Counted from the stretch's first letter, positions 17,782 to 26,573 are shown. The stretch is 64,000 bases of DNA from MedAcidi-G1 sp002294285 (GCA_963999645.1 CAXEUY010000004.1:67771-131770), one strand, 5' to 3'. The notes: generated by a model from the sequence alone, not told the origin. Translations and numbers: made by a program.

Positions 17782-18810
17782 ATGCGTTTTGCACCAACAG
17801 AACAACAAGAGCAATTTGCTTCCAATATTGCCTCCATTTTAGAAAAAGAATGTTCTGTCGAAGCACTCCAGTCAGCTGGTGAAAAATCCTCAGGGTGCGT
17901 TGATGGCCTGTGGGAAACACTTTCTGAAACAGGACTTATGGGAATTGGTATACCTGAAGAATTCGGTGGTTTAGGCATGGGTGCTTCTGACCTTGTTTTT
18001 ATTTTAGAAGAATTGGGAATTTCAGCCTGTGCTGAACCTGTGGCTGAACATGCAGCAGTCGCATCACCTTTAATCGCTAGATGGGCACAAAATGAAATGG
18101 CCCAAGAAATATTAGAGGAAGCGGCAAACGGATCGAAAAAATTGACCGTTGGTTCACCGATAGATGAACGTGTCGTTTCAGTTGAAAATTCTGATCTGAT
18201 TTTAATTAGCAAGGAAAATGAGCTTCATGCAGTTCCAACAAAGGAAATCGAACATACTCCCATGACGTCGATTGACCCTCGTTATAAAACCAGTGTTATT
18301 GATTGGACACCATCTTCTCAAACACTCATTTCGGAAACTCACGAAGCTATTGAAGACATGACTAACCGTGGTGCACTATCTGCTGCAGCACAAGCAGTGG
18401 GAGTGGCACAAAAACTTCTAGACATGACTGTCAGTTATGTCTCAGAAAGAAAACAGTTCGGAAAACCAGTTGGAACTAATCAAGCAGTCAAACACCACTG
18501 TTCAGACATGGCAATAGCGATCGAGTTTGCGAGGCCTTTAGTTCAAGTAGCTAGTTGGGCGATAGATAATCAAAAAAGCCCTACAGAAAATTTCACAGTT
18601 TCAGGAGAGGTGTCAGCCGCAAAAGCTTTAGCTAGTGAAGCTGTTGAACTTGCATGCAGATCAGCTCTTCAATGCCACGGCGCGATCGGTTATACAGTTG
18701 AACATGATTTACAGATATGGCTTAAGCGTGGATGGATTCTTGCATCCACATGGGGAGACGCATTATTTCACCGTCGGCGCTTGAGTAAAATTCTCGGTTT
18801 GACTGCCTGA
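17782..18810 (+). CDS. Acyl-CoA dehydrogenase, beta-type (FadE partner)
   Basis: A 342-residue acyl-CoA dehydrogenase-like protein, shorter than the preceding one. It has the fold landmarks GLMGIGIPEEFGGLG near residue 50, SERKQFGKPVGTNQAVKH for CoA and FAD contacts, and CHGAIGYTVEHDLQIWLKRG near the C-terminus. The middle beta domain, where the FAD-binding SEP-AGSD motif would be, is degenerate and reduced (SPIDERVVSVENSDLILIS), as expected for the beta subunit of heterotetrameric steroid acyl-CoA dehydrogenases. It starts eight bases after its partner, with AGGAAG upstream. Confidence 0.88.
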   Translation: MRFAPTEQQEQFASNIASILEKECSVEALQSAGEKSSGCVDGLWETLSETGLMGIGIPEEFGGLGMGASDLVFILEELGISACAEPVAEHAAVASPLIARWAQNEMAQEILEEAANGSKKLTVGSPIDERVVSVENSDLILISKENELHAVPTKEIEHTPMTSIDPRYKTSVIDWTPSSQTLISETHEAIEDMTNRGALSAAAQAVGVAQKLLDMTVSYVSERKQFGKPVGTNQAVKHHCSDMAIAIEFARPLVQVASWAIDNQKSPTENFTVSGEVSAAKALASEAVELACRSALQCHGAIGYTVEHDLQIWLKRGWILASTWGDALFHRRRLSKILGLTA

Positions 18811-18854
18811 AGTTTAAAATTTTGATGAAGCGACACGAAAGATGACGAATACAG

Positions 18855-19478
18855 ATGTCAGAAAATGAAAGAGAAACCGGAATACGGTTAGCTGACCGAG
18901 TAAGGGATCTGTTGCTGAAAATACACAAATCAGCGCCTACAAGCGAAATGATGGAAAAGGCAATCACACATGTGGATGCGGCGAATGAATCCCTAGAAGA
19001 ATCAGTTCGACTCAGATGGTATGAAATCGACGAAAAAGAGATCGACGAACTGACTAAAGAGCGCTTATACATTGAAGCAAAAGACAACAGCCTGTTCAGA
19101 GGGGAAAGAAATCCCTTAGCTCCGCCTATAAGAGTGAGAACCGAAAAAAATCCCGCTGGACAAGAAGTCATAATAGGTGAATTGGAAATCAACAGATGCA
19201 GAGAAGGTCCCGAAGGCCGTGTCCATGGGGGTTTTCTTGCTGGACTATTCGACGACGTTCTCAGCGGTGCAGTCCGACTAGCAGGAGGAGGACCGGCTGT
19301 AACGGGGAAGTTGGAAATTCGCTATCGCGAAGCCACTCCTATAGATCAGGAACTTCGTTTTGAAGCCCGGCTCGAAAACTCGACTGGAAAGAGAATAAAA
19401 GCGAAAGCTGTATGTCTGGCAAATGGTGTGGTTACAGCTGAAGCCGAAGCACTGTTTATTAGGATTGGAACGGATTGA
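18855..19478 (+). CDS. Hot-dog fold thioesterase (PaaI/4HBT-like)
   Basis: A 207-residue protein whose C-terminal two thirds form a single hot-dog domain. The segment GRVHGGFLAGLFDDVLSGAVR carries the HGG turn and following acidic helix of PaaI-type acyl-CoA thioesterases. The first about 60 residues are a charged helical extension rich in Glu and Arg, with no recognised domain. It would hydrolyse an acyl-CoA and release CoA; placed right after the two FadE genes it may clear stalled CoA esters from the steroid pathway. Spacing from the upstream gene is 44 bases. Confidence 0.78.
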   Translation: MSENERETGIRLADRVRDLLLKIHKSAPTSEMMEKAITHVDAANESLEESVRLRWYEIDEKEIDELTKERLYIEAKDNSLFRGERNPLAPPIRVRTEKNPAGQEVIIGELEINRCREGPEGRVHGGFLAGLFDDVLSGAVRLAGGGPAVTGKLEIRYREATPIDQELRFEARLENSTGKRIKAKAVCLANGVVTAEAEALFIRIGTD

Positions 19479-19484
19479 AGTTAG

Positions 19485-19994
19485 ATGGAAGAAGAAAAAC
19501 CAGTTATATGTTTCCTTTGTACCGGTAACGCAGCTCGGTCTGTGATGGCTCGAATAATGTTCGAGAAAAGAGTTTCAAACTATATTGCCATCGGAGCCGG
19601 AACACTTGTTCTTGAAGGGCATCCAATGAGCCAAAGAACAAGAAAAGCTCTTGAGCGTTTTGGAATTTCTGATCCGACACATAGAAGTACACAATTTGGC
19701 CAAAAACACGTTGGAGTTGATCTGATAGTAGCTATGGAGCCCAGTCACATCGAATGGATCAGAAAAAACTTTCCTGAGGTCGCACAACGAACAGCCACAC
19801 TCCCTCGTCTTGTTCGCGACTTAACTGAAGAAGGTTCTCTCACAGAACGAATAATGAAATTAGATTTAGCCGAAGTAAATATTGAGTCATGGGAAGAGGT
19901 AGTGGATCCAGCTTCAGGAGATCAAGAAGAATTTGATAAATGCGCTAATGAGATAGATCGATTGATTAACGAACTAATACACCGACTTCCATAA
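19485..19994 (+). CDS. Low-molecular-weight protein tyrosine phosphatase
   Basis: A 169-residue LMW-PTP. The catalytic P-loop CTGNAARS (C-x5-R-S) is at residues 13-20, where the family has it, after the strand VICFLC. A C-terminal acidic loop, VVDPASGDQEEF, supplies the general acid Asp-Pro pair. It dephosphorylates tyrosine or arginine residues or acts as an arsenate reductase relative; the P-loop with Asn-Ala-Ala-Arg is the phosphatase form. It is followed by azlC with the stop and start codons overlapping (taATG). It has no evident functional tie to its neighbours. Confidence 0.85.
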   Translation: MEEEKPVICFLCTGNAARSVMARIMFEKRVSNYIAIGAGTLVLEGHPMSQRTRKALERFGISDPTHRSTQFGQKHVGVDLIVAMEPSHIEWIRKNFPEVAQRTATLPRLVRDLTEEGSLTERIMKLDLAEVNIESWEEVVDPASGDQEEFDKCANEIDRLINELIHRLP

Positions 19995-20671
19995 TGCAAA
20001 AATTTAACGATTTTCAGAGAAATGGATTCACTCTGGCTGCCGCTTGTGGGTTAATTGGCATAACTTACGGAGTTTTTGCAGACACCGCAGGCCTGTCTCT
20101 ACTACAAGCATCAGCTTTATCCATCTTTACGTTCACTGGAGCTTCACAATTCGCAGCCGTATCAGTCATTGATGGGGGAGGCAATCCAGCCGCTGCTGTT
20201 GGTAGCGCTCTTTTGCTATCAGTTAGAAATGCCTTATATGGTCCAGTGATTGCAAAATCTCTACACAATGGGAAACTTTATAAAGTCTTGGCAGCACATT
20301 TTGTAATTGACGAAACGATTGCAGTCGCCAGTTCACAAGACACTGTTGAGGACTCGAGAGATGCATTTTGGTTTACAGGATTAAGCCTTTTCGTTTTTTG
20401 GAATCTAGGCACAATATTGGGCGTTTTATTAGGCGGCATTATTGAAGATCCCGGCTCATGGGGGCTGGACGCTGCTTTCCCAGCAGCATTTGTAGCTCTT
20501 ACACTTCCACATGTAACCACGCGAGAAGGAAAAATCACGGCAATAACAGCCGCAGTGATAACTATTGTGAGCATTCCACTCACGCCAGTTGGTATGCCTA
20601 TACTCCTGGCGTCAACAGCAATCCTGCCTGGTTTGCTGGCCTTAAAGAAGAAAAAAAAGAGGACAACATGA
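19994..20671 (+). CDS. azlC: AzlC-family branched-chain amino acid exporter, large subunit
   Basis: A 225-residue polytopic membrane protein. The opening FTLAAACGLIGITYGVFAD and the FTGASQFAAVSVI segment, then SALLLSVRNALYGPVI, are the AzlC (BrnF-like) signature. With AzlD it exports branched-chain amino acids or analogues across the cytoplasmic membrane. The last residues are a Lys/Arg-rich tail at the cytosolic face. The gene's stop overlaps the start of azlD (ATGA). Its presence about 6 kb before the attenuated leucine operon may be coincidental. Confidence 0.85.
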   Translation: MQKFNDFQRNGFTLAAACGLIGITYGVFADTAGLSLLQASALSIFTFTGASQFAAVSVIDGGGNPAAAVGSALLLSVRNALYGPVIAKSLHNGKLYKVLAAHFVIDETIAVASSQDTVEDSRDAFWFTGLSLFVFWNLGTILGVLLGGIIEDPGSWGLDAAFPAAFVALTLPHVTTREGKITAITAAVITIVSIPLTPVGMPILLASTAILPGLLALKKKKKRTT

Positions 20672-20964
20672 CCTGGGGTGCGGTTATTGCTTTATCGGCA
20701 GGTAGCTATGCTTTCAAATTTCTAGGGCTCATAGCCGGAAAGAGATTCAGCAAGCACTTAGCACCCGCAACATTGCTTTTACCAGCGGCTCTTTTTTCAG
20801 CTTTAGTTGTAATTATGTCTATTTCAGATGATGGATCCCTAGTAATAGATGCCCGCTTAGTAGGGGTGGGAATGGGAGCTTTAGCAGTATGGAAAAAAAT
20901 GTCCTTCACATTGGTTGTATTGACAGCGATGCTTTCTACAGCCGCTATACGATTGTTTTTATAA
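20668..20964 (+). CDS. azlD: AzlD-family branched-chain amino acid exporter, small subunit
   Basis: A 98-residue membrane protein with three or four hydrophobic helices, starting at ATG 20668 inside the azlC stop, with AAGAGG just upstream. The helix SAGSYAFKFLGLIAGKRF and the following LLLPAALFSALVVIMSI are typical of AzlD. It is required together with AzlC for export. The open frame extends upstream to 20458 but that part only overlaps azlC in another frame. Confidence 0.85.
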   Translation: MTWGAVIALSAGSYAFKFLGLIAGKRFSKHLAPATLLLPAALFSALVVIMSISDDGSLVIDARLVGVGMGALAVWKKMSFTLVVLTAMLSTAAIRLFL

Positions 20965-20995
20965 GTTAGGAACGGATAAATAGATACTTTCCACC

Positions 20996-21721
20996 ATGAC
21001 AAGTTTGACTGAATCCAAATACGCAGACGAAGCAATTCCAGATGAACTCATCCCGGAAAATGTTTCCCCATCCGTATACAGGGTGCTTTCAAACCCAAGG
21101 CCCAAGTGGAGAGGTCGGTTACACAGAATTGCAGGACCGTTAACTCTTATTGCAGGAGTGGTTTTAGCCCTATCTGCACCGGCAGGCCGCGAACGAATAG
21201 GAGTACTTCTTTTCGCCGGAGGTGCCTTTGCCATGTTTTCAACCAGTGCAATAGTCCATTTCCGCCGTTGGAAAGTTTCTCTTTTAGAGGTTTTATTTAG
21301 GCTCGACCATGCAGCGATTTTCTTGATGATCGCTTCCGGAGCATCATCACTTGCACTTATTGCAATGGATGGAAGTCCTGCCAAATTGATGCTTTGGAGT
21401 GTGTGGATAGGAGCAGGAATTGGGATCATGCTTAGAGTCCTGCCGTTTCACCCTCCTAAAGGTCTCATGAACACATTATTCATATGCCTTGGGTGCCTTC
21501 CTTTGATTGTCGCTCCAAGTCTTTTCAGAGCGATAGATTTTTTCCCAGCTTTTTTCATAGTTCTAGAAGGGATCTTTTATATTGGAGGAGCGCTAATGCT
21601 AGGTGCCCAGTGGCCAAAACTTAAACCAAAAGTTTTTGGGTATCACGAAGTCTGGCATTCTTTAGTAGTGATGGCTGTAGCAGCCCACTTTGGAGCTGTA
21701 ATACTGATTCTGCATTACTGA
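20996..21721 (+). CDS. Hemolysin III / PAQR-family membrane protein
   Basis: A 241-residue protein with seven hydrophobic segments. The three family motifs are in order: the STSAIVHF histidine/serine motif in an early helix, RLDHAAIFLMIA in the middle, and YHEVWHSLVVMAVAAHF near the C-terminus. These supply the Ser/Asp/three His metal site of the PAQR/CREST hydrolase-like membrane family. Bacterial HlyIII proteins have been linked to membrane lipid homeostasis, but a substrate is not known. The N-terminus carries about 45 soluble residues, longer than usual. Confidence 0.85.
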   Translation: MTSLTESKYADEAIPDELIPENVSPSVYRVLSNPRPKWRGRLHRIAGPLTLIAGVVLALSAPAGRERIGVLLFAGGAFAMFSTSAIVHFRRWKVSLLEVLFRLDHAAIFLMIASGASSLALIAMDGSPAKLMLWSVWIGAGIGIMLRVLPFHPPKGLMNTLFICLGCLPLIVAPSLFRAIDFFPAFFIVLEGIFYIGGALMLGAQWPKLKPKVFGYHEVWHSLVVMAVAAHFGAVILILHY

Positions 21722-21785
21722 TGCATATGTGGGCAACGAAGATTATTAGGGGCGAAGATAGTAACTCAAGGTTTGGAGGTTTCGT

Positions 21786-22871
21786 GTGAAAGGGATTGTT
21801 TTTAATGGAGAAGAACTTCGATTAGTCGAAGGTTTAGAAGTTCGTCAACCAGAGGCAGGAGAAGTAAAAGTAAAAATTGTGAACGCAGGTGTCTGCCACA
21901 GTGATGTAAGTGTTATAGACGGCACAATACCATTCCCAACCCCCGTAGTTCTTGGACATGAAGGGGCTGGAATAGTCACTGAGGTGGGCGATGCAGTTAA
22001 CTCAGTATCAGTAGGTGATCACGTTGTATTATCCACACTAGGTCAATGCGGGGCATGTCCTGCATGTGATGCGGGTCAACCAACTATGTGCAAGGCTACT
22101 TTTGGAGCGAGAGATACACCTTTCTCTCTGGATGGAGAACCACACTACAACTTCGCAAACATTTCTGCTTTTTCAGAAAATGTAGTTGTAAAAGCAAACC
22201 AGGCAATCCGAATACCAGAAGATGTTCCACTAGACGCAGCATCACTCATAGGGTGCGGTGTTCTTACTGGCTCAGGGGCAGTATTCAACCGAGCCAAGGT
22301 CAAACCAGGTGAAAGCGTAGCGGTTGTAGGTGTCGGAGGAATAGGTTTGAATGTAATCCAAGCTGCAGCAATAGCCGGAGCTAATCCCATAATTGCTATT
22401 GACACTAATTCTGAAAAAGGTGATCTAGCCATCGATTTTGGAGCTACTGATTTCATTAACGCGACAGACGTGAATACAAATCAGGAAATTCGTAAAATAC
22501 GCGCTGACGGAGTCTGTTATGTCTTCGAGTGTGTAGGTTCTAAAGCTCTAATTGAAGAATCAATCGGATACTTGGACTGGGGTGGAACCCTAGTGATACT
22601 AGGTGTGCCGCCATTGGGAAGCACAGTTGAATTCATGACGGTAGCTGCGTATCTGGATGTGACTATTATGGGGTGCCGTTACGGAACCTCAAGGCCACAA
22701 ACAGATGTGACACGCATATGCGAACTCTATAAGGCAGGCAAATTCAAACTTGATGAACTAGTAAGTCGTGTTTACCCCATGGAGGAAATAAATACACTTT
22801 TAGAAGATATGCATGAAGGGCGTCTGGCTAGAGGTGTATTAGACGTATGTTCCATTAACGACAATTATTGA
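21786..22871 (+). CDS. Zinc-dependent alcohol dehydrogenase (MDR family)
   Basis: A 361-residue medium-chain dehydrogenase starting at GTG 21786 with GGAGG seven bases upstream. Catalytic zinc ligands are in GVCHSD and GHEGAG; the structural zinc site is complete, CGACPACDAGQPTMC (C-x2-C-x2-C-x7-C). The NAD-binding turn is VGVGGIGLNV. It resembles actinobacterial class III/NDMA-type alcohol dehydrogenases in layout. It oxidises an alcohol to an aldehyde, or the reverse, with NAD(H). The substrate is unknown. Confidence 0.9.
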   Translation: MKGIVFNGEELRLVEGLEVRQPEAGEVKVKIVNAGVCHSDVSVIDGTIPFPTPVVLGHEGAGIVTEVGDAVNSVSVGDHVVLSTLGQCGACPACDAGQPTMCKATFGARDTPFSLDGEPHYNFANISAFSENVVVKANQAIRIPEDVPLDAASLIGCGVLTGSGAVFNRAKVKPGESVAVVGVGGIGLNVIQAAAIAGANPIIAIDTNSEKGDLAIDFGATDFINATDVNTNQEIRKIRADGVCYVFECVGSKALIEESIGYLDWGGTLVILGVPPLGSTVEFMTVAAYLDVTIMGCRYGTSRPQTDVTRICELYKAGKFKLDELVSRVYPMEEINTLLEDMHEGRLARGVLDVCSINDNY

Positions 22872-22877
22872 TGCACG

Positions 22878-22906
22878 TTCTCATTTTGAGAAGTACTGTC
22901 GGTACT
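22878..22906. repeat. Two adjacent short hairpins between adh and a lipoprotein gene
   Basis: TTCTCA-ttt-TGAGAA (22878-22892) is directly followed by AGTAC-tgtcg-GTACT (22892-22906), the second ending at the start codon of the next gene. Neither has a U-tract, so they are poor intrinsic terminators; they may affect mRNA processing or translation of the lipoprotein gene. Confidence 0.35.
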
Positions 22907-22907
22907 G

Positions 22908-23282
22908 ATGCGCAGATTTTCCATATTGATAGTTGTTGCCTTGTCGGCTTTAGCGTGCGCCGAAACAGAACCAACTAAACCAGGACAAGCAAGAAATTGT
23001 GAAGAACTGATAAAAATTGGCAGAAATTCAGCAGAATTGGTTCTAGATCAAATCGACGAAAAAGAATTTGAAGAAATGCAAGAAGAGGAAGTTAAGGCAG
23101 TTATAAATCTGATCAATGATCTATCACAAAAAGAAAAATTTCTTACTAGGTCTGAAGAACTAAATTGTAGTGAGCAAGAACTAGAAAAAGCCGCCTGTCT
23201 TGCTTACCAGGGGCTATCACAAAAAGCTCGCGGAGATATTACAAGAGAGTATTTGAGGCCTTATTTTGAGGCTTGCAGTTAA
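22908..23282 (+). CDS. Small predicted lipoprotein of unknown function
   Basis: A 124-residue protein with a lipoprotein signal: basic MRRFSI, a hydrophobic core and the lipobox LSALAC at residues 12-17, giving a mature N-terminal lipidated cysteine at 17. The mature part is small, helical and rich in Glu and Lys with four further cysteines (in NCEEL, NCSEQ, ACLAY and the EACS end), which could form two disulfides outside the cell. I do not recognise a domain. It stands between the alcohol dehydrogenase and the aminotransferase with no clear operon partner. Confidence 0.7.
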   Translation: MRRFSILIVVALSALACAETEPTKPGQARNCEELIKIGRNSAELVLDQIDEKEFEEMQEEEVKAVINLINDLSQKEKFLTRSEELNCSEQELEKAACLAYQGLSQKARGDITREYLRPYFEACS

Positions 23283-23327
23283 AGTGAAAATTATAAAAAA
23301 GTCTTCATTGTTGCGCCCCATAGGCTC

Positions 23328-23340
23328 TAGATTCGATTTA
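23328..23340 (+). promoter_or_regulatory. Probable promoter -10 element of the aminotransferase gene
   Basis: TAGATT (23328-23333) is a TAnnnT-type -10 box; transcription would start about 23341. The first transcribed bases read as a five-codon mini-frame (GTG to a TGA that overlaps the aminotransferase ATG), with AAGGAA serving as ribosome binding site for the ATG at 23355. The mini-frame may be chance. Confidence 0.35.
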
Positions 23341-23354
23341 GTGAATGTAAGGAA

Positions 23355-24563
23355 ATGAACACAATGACAAAGAAACGTATATCGGACAGAATTGCCTCGA
23401 TTTCAGAATCTGCCACCATGGCAGTGACGAATAAAGCGAGAGAGCTGAAAGCGGCAGGTGAACCAGTAATTGGATTTGGTGCAGGTGAACCCGATTTCCC
23501 AACGCCTGATCACATTGTCGAAGCCGCGGTAGCTGCATGTCGCGAGCCTTCAAATCACCGTTATGGACCTGCTTCTGGTCTTCCCGAGCTACGTGAAGCA
23601 TTAGTGGATAAAACTGAACGAGATTCAAAATGGAGACCTGAGACCGCACAAATACTTATAACAAATGGCGGAAAACACGCTGTATATAACTCATGTGCCG
23701 TTTTGATCGACCCTGGAGACGAAGTTTTACTACCCGCTCCGTACTGGACCACTTACCCCGAAGCTATAGCTCTGGCAGGAGGAACTACAGTCGAAGTTCC
23801 AACTAGTATCGACTCGGAATTCAAAGTAACAGTTGAACAGCTTGAAGCAGCTACTACATCATCGACAAAAGCTCTCTTTTTCGTTTCACCCTCAAATCCA
23901 ACAGGAGCGGTTTACTCAGCTGAAGAAATGGTTGCAATTGGAAGATGGGCAATTGAAAAAGGAATTTGGATCATCACAGACGAAATTTACGAACACCTGA
24001 CCTACGATGACCACGAGCATCACTCGATTAGAGCACTGCTTCCAGAAATTGAAGATCAGTGTTTGATAGTAAATGGCGTAGCGAAGACTTATGCCATGAC
24101 AGGATGGAGAGTCGGATGGATGATCGGTCCCGCGGACGTTATTTCTGCTGCTGGAAACCATCAGTCACATGCCACATCAAATGTTGCAAACATTTCACAA
24201 CGAGCTGCTTTAGCGGCGGTCAGTGGAGGTCTTGAAGATGTTATTAAGATGCGAGAATCGTTTGACCGTCGACGAAAAATGATGAACGAAATGCTGTCAG
24301 CAATTGAGGGAGTTGAGGTTTTGGCGCCCCAGGGTGCCTTCTACGCTTTTCCTGATTTTTCAGCATTCTACGATCGAGACATAGCTGGTAAAAAAGCTCA
24401 TAACACTCTTGAGTTAGCTGCCATTATTTTAGAGGAGGCAAAAGTAGCTATAGTCCCAGGTGAAGCCTTCGGGTCGCCAGGTTACGCAAGGTTATCTTTT
24501 GCCCTTGGAGATGCAGACCTGGAAGAGGGTCTTACTCGGTTAGCTCAACTGCTGAATAGCTAA
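23355..24563 (+). CDS. aspC: Class I pyridoxal-phosphate aminotransferase (aspartate aminotransferase type)
   Basis: A 402-residue fold-type I aminotransferase. Landmarks: GFGAGEPDFPTPDHI near the N-terminus, the NGGKHAVY cofactor phosphate loop, FVSPSNPTGAVYS, DEIYEHLTYD, and the PLP lysine in VAKTYAMTGWRVGW, then the final substrate arginine in ARLSFAL. The arrangement is that of prokaryotic Ib aspartate/prephenate aminotransferases. It transfers the amino group between aspartate (or a similar amino acid) and 2-oxoglutarate. It precedes the S9 peptidase gene by three bases and shares its transcript. Confidence 0.9.
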   Translation: MNTMTKKRISDRIASISESATMAVTNKARELKAAGEPVIGFGAGEPDFPTPDHIVEAAVAACREPSNHRYGPASGLPELREALVDKTERDSKWRPETAQILITNGGKHAVYNSCAVLIDPGDEVLLPAPYWTTYPEAIALAGGTTVEVPTSIDSEFKVTVEQLEAATTSSTKALFFVSPSNPTGAVYSAEEMVAIGRWAIEKGIWIITDEIYEHLTYDDHEHHSIRALLPEIEDQCLIVNGVAKTYAMTGWRVGWMIGPADVISAAGNHQSHATSNVANISQRAALAAVSGGLEDVIKMRESFDRRRKMMNEMLSAIEGVEVLAPQGAFYAFPDFSAFYDRDIAGKKAHNTLELAAIILEEAKVAIVPGEAFGSPGYARLSFALGDADLEEGLTRLAQLLNS

Positions 24564-24566
24564 GAC

Positions 24567-26486
24567 ATGACAACTGCCAAACCTTGTGGAACATGGCATT
24601 CCGTCATCACATCAGAAATGCTGGTTGGTGGAGCTGTAAGACTCGGTGAAGTGATAACGGATGGCGAAGACGTCTGGTGGGCTGAATCACGACCAGATGA
24701 GGGTGGAAGAACAGTTCTAGTACGTAATGGAAAAGATCAACTAGATAAAAACTCCAACGTTAGAACACTTGTCCATGAATACGGAGGGGGAGCTTGGTGG
24801 GTTAAAAACCGAACTCTCATTTTCAGTCAATACTCAGATCAACGTTTATACATGTTTGAAGAATCATGTGATTTGGTTCCATTGACTCCTGAAACCGAAG
24901 AAGGAAAAAGCGCTAGATATGCCGATGGCCGAATAACAGAAAACGGGAAATGGTATGTATGCGTAAGAGAACTACACGACCTCAATAAAAAGGAGCCATC
25001 AAATGAGATTGTTGCCGTCCCAACGGACGGCTCTCAGCAAATAAAAATCTTAGTTTCAGGACCTGACTTCGTATCTTCTCCCAGAGTCGCTAAAGATTGT
25101 GGAAAAATTGCGTGGATCCAATGGAACCATCCAAACATGCCTTGGGACAGCACGGAACTTTGTATCGCCTCAATAGACGAGATGGAGATTTCAGATCAAA
25201 AGGTTGTTGCATCCGAGGGAGAGTCTTTTTTCCAACCTGAATGGGATGATGAAGGAAACCTGTACGTCGTAAGCGACAGAAATAACTGGTGGAACCTTTT
25301 TCGAGTTGACGAAACAAAAGAAGAAATTGATTTAATGCCGTTAACTAACGTCGAAGCAGAAATAGGTTTACCACAATGGGTTTTCGGCCAGTCGAGATAT
25401 GCACTAGTTGATGGTGAAATCTGGTTTGTTGCAAGAGAAGCCGGTTTAGACAAGCTGATGACGCTTTCAAACAATGGGCAAGTTGAACACGTAAAACTTG
25501 ACGCAACTGAAATCGAATCTGTAAAAAGTTATCGCAATGGAATAGTTGCGACCGTTAGTTCATGGAAGTCGGAATCTTCAGTCATGTTTATCAGCAGAGA
25601 AGGAACTGAGTCATTTAGTGAACTTCGCGATCTGAAAATAGACGAGAAATGGTTTCCAGTCCCAGAAGCTTTTACTTACGAAACTTCAGATAATGAAAAA
25701 GCTCATGCTCTTTTCTATTCACCCACAAATCCCGACTATAAAGTTAGCGAAACAGAATACCCGCCGCTCATAGTCATGGCTCACGGGGGCCCGACAGGAG
25801 CAGCGAGAAGACAGATGCAACTTTCTATCGCTTATTGGACAAGTAGAGGGTTCGGTGTTGCTGATATTGATTATCGAGGTTCTACAGGGTACGGAAGATC
25901 ATACAGACATCGTTTAAATGACAACTGGGGATTAGCTGATGTAGAAGACTGCGTAGCTGCAGCAAAGCATCTCGTCAGCCAAAAGAAAGTAGACGAAACG
26001 AGACTGGCAATCAAGGGAGGTAGCGCAGGAGGGTTCACAGTTCTCGCAGCACTAACATTTCACAACACTTTTACAGCAGGAGCTAGCAGGTATGGGATTG
26101 CCGACCTCGCGGTGCTGGCACAAGATACACACAAATTTGAATCCCGATACCTAGATCGACTAGTAGGCAGGTGGCCTGAAGACAAAGAAATATATGAGCA
26201 GAGGTCACCCATTCACCATGTCGAACAACTTTCGACCCCAATGGTAATCCTCCAAGGACTGGAAGATCCGATAGTCCCACCCAATCAGGCTCGTTTAATG
26301 GCACAAAAACTAAAAGAAAATGAAATACCTCACGCGGTTATTGAATTTTCAGATGAAGGTCACGGATTTCGAAAAGCCCCCAATATAACAAGGGCCATTG
26401 AATCAGAACTGGCTTTTTTCGCCCGGATCTTTGATTTCACCCCATCTGATGAACTTCCTGAGATCCAGATTGAAAACAAAATTTGA
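24567..26486 (+). CDS. Prolyl oligopeptidase family (S9) serine peptidase
   Basis: A 639-residue S9-type peptidase: an N-terminal beta-propeller (about residues 1-390, with repeated blades of the type VWWAESRPDEGGRT) and a C-terminal alpha/beta hydrolase. The catalytic triad is visible as Ser486 in GGSAGGF, Asp567 in LEDPIVPP, and His599 in DEGHGF. There is no signal peptide, so it is cytoplasmic. Such enzymes (dipeptidyl aminopeptidase/acylaminoacyl peptidase type) cleave short peptides. Length is normal for the family. Confidence 0.92.
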   Translation: MTTAKPCGTWHSVITSEMLVGGAVRLGEVITDGEDVWWAESRPDEGGRTVLVRNGKDQLDKNSNVRTLVHEYGGGAWWVKNRTLIFSQYSDQRLYMFEESCDLVPLTPETEEGKSARYADGRITENGKWYVCVRELHDLNKKEPSNEIVAVPTDGSQQIKILVSGPDFVSSPRVAKDCGKIAWIQWNHPNMPWDSTELCIASIDEMEISDQKVVASEGESFFQPEWDDEGNLYVVSDRNNWWNLFRVDETKEEIDLMPLTNVEAEIGLPQWVFGQSRYALVDGEIWFVAREAGLDKLMTLSNNGQVEHVKLDATEIESVKSYRNGIVATVSSWKSESSVMFISREGTESFSELRDLKIDEKWFPVPEAFTYETSDNEKAHALFYSPTNPDYKVSETEYPPLIVMAHGGPTGAARRQMQLSIAYWTSRGFGVADIDYRGSTGYGRSYRHRLNDNWGLADVEDCVAAAKHLVSQKKVDETRLAIKGGSAGGFTVLAALTFHNTFTAGASRYGIADLAVLAQDTHKFESRYLDRLVGRWPEDKEIYEQRSPIHHVEQLSTPMVILQGLEDPIVPPNQARLMAQKLKENEIPHAVIEFSDEGHGFRKAPNITRAIESELAFFARIFDFTPSDELPEIQIENKI

Positions 26487-26502
26487 ACCAAAATAAAAAA
26501 GT

Positions 26503-26533
26503 TTGCTTACCTTCAGACAATAATGATTAGAAT
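26503..26533 (+). promoter_or_regulatory. Promoter of the leu leader/operon
   Basis: TTGCTT (26503-26508) and TAGAAT (26528-26533) form a -35/-10 pair with a 19-base spacer. Transcription would start about seven bases after the -10 box, at or next to the A of the leader peptide ATG at 26541, so the leader peptide may be translated without a 5' leader. Confidence 0.5.
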
Positions 26534-26540
26534 GGAAGTT

Positions 26541-26573
26541 ATGGAGACGAAGAACCTTCTATTGCTTATGTAG
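26541..26573 (+). CDS. leuL: leu operon leader peptide (four consecutive Leu codons)
   Basis: A ten-codon reading frame ATG to TAG encoding METKNLLLLM. Four leucine codons in a row (CTT CTA TTG CTT) directly before a strong hairpin and a terminator, upstream of leuA, are the classic layout of ribosome-mediated transcription attenuation: shortage of charged Leu-tRNA stalls the ribosome on the Leu run and lets transcription continue into leuACD. The frame is far too short for gene callers. Seen directly: the peptide, the hairpins and leuA; the mechanism is inferred from known leu leaders. Confidence 0.8.
   Translation: METKNLLLLM

Noticed and set aside
20458..20667. Extended azlD frame
   Set aside because: It only reads azlC in another frame; the ATG at 20668 with a ribosome binding site gives a normal AzlD length.
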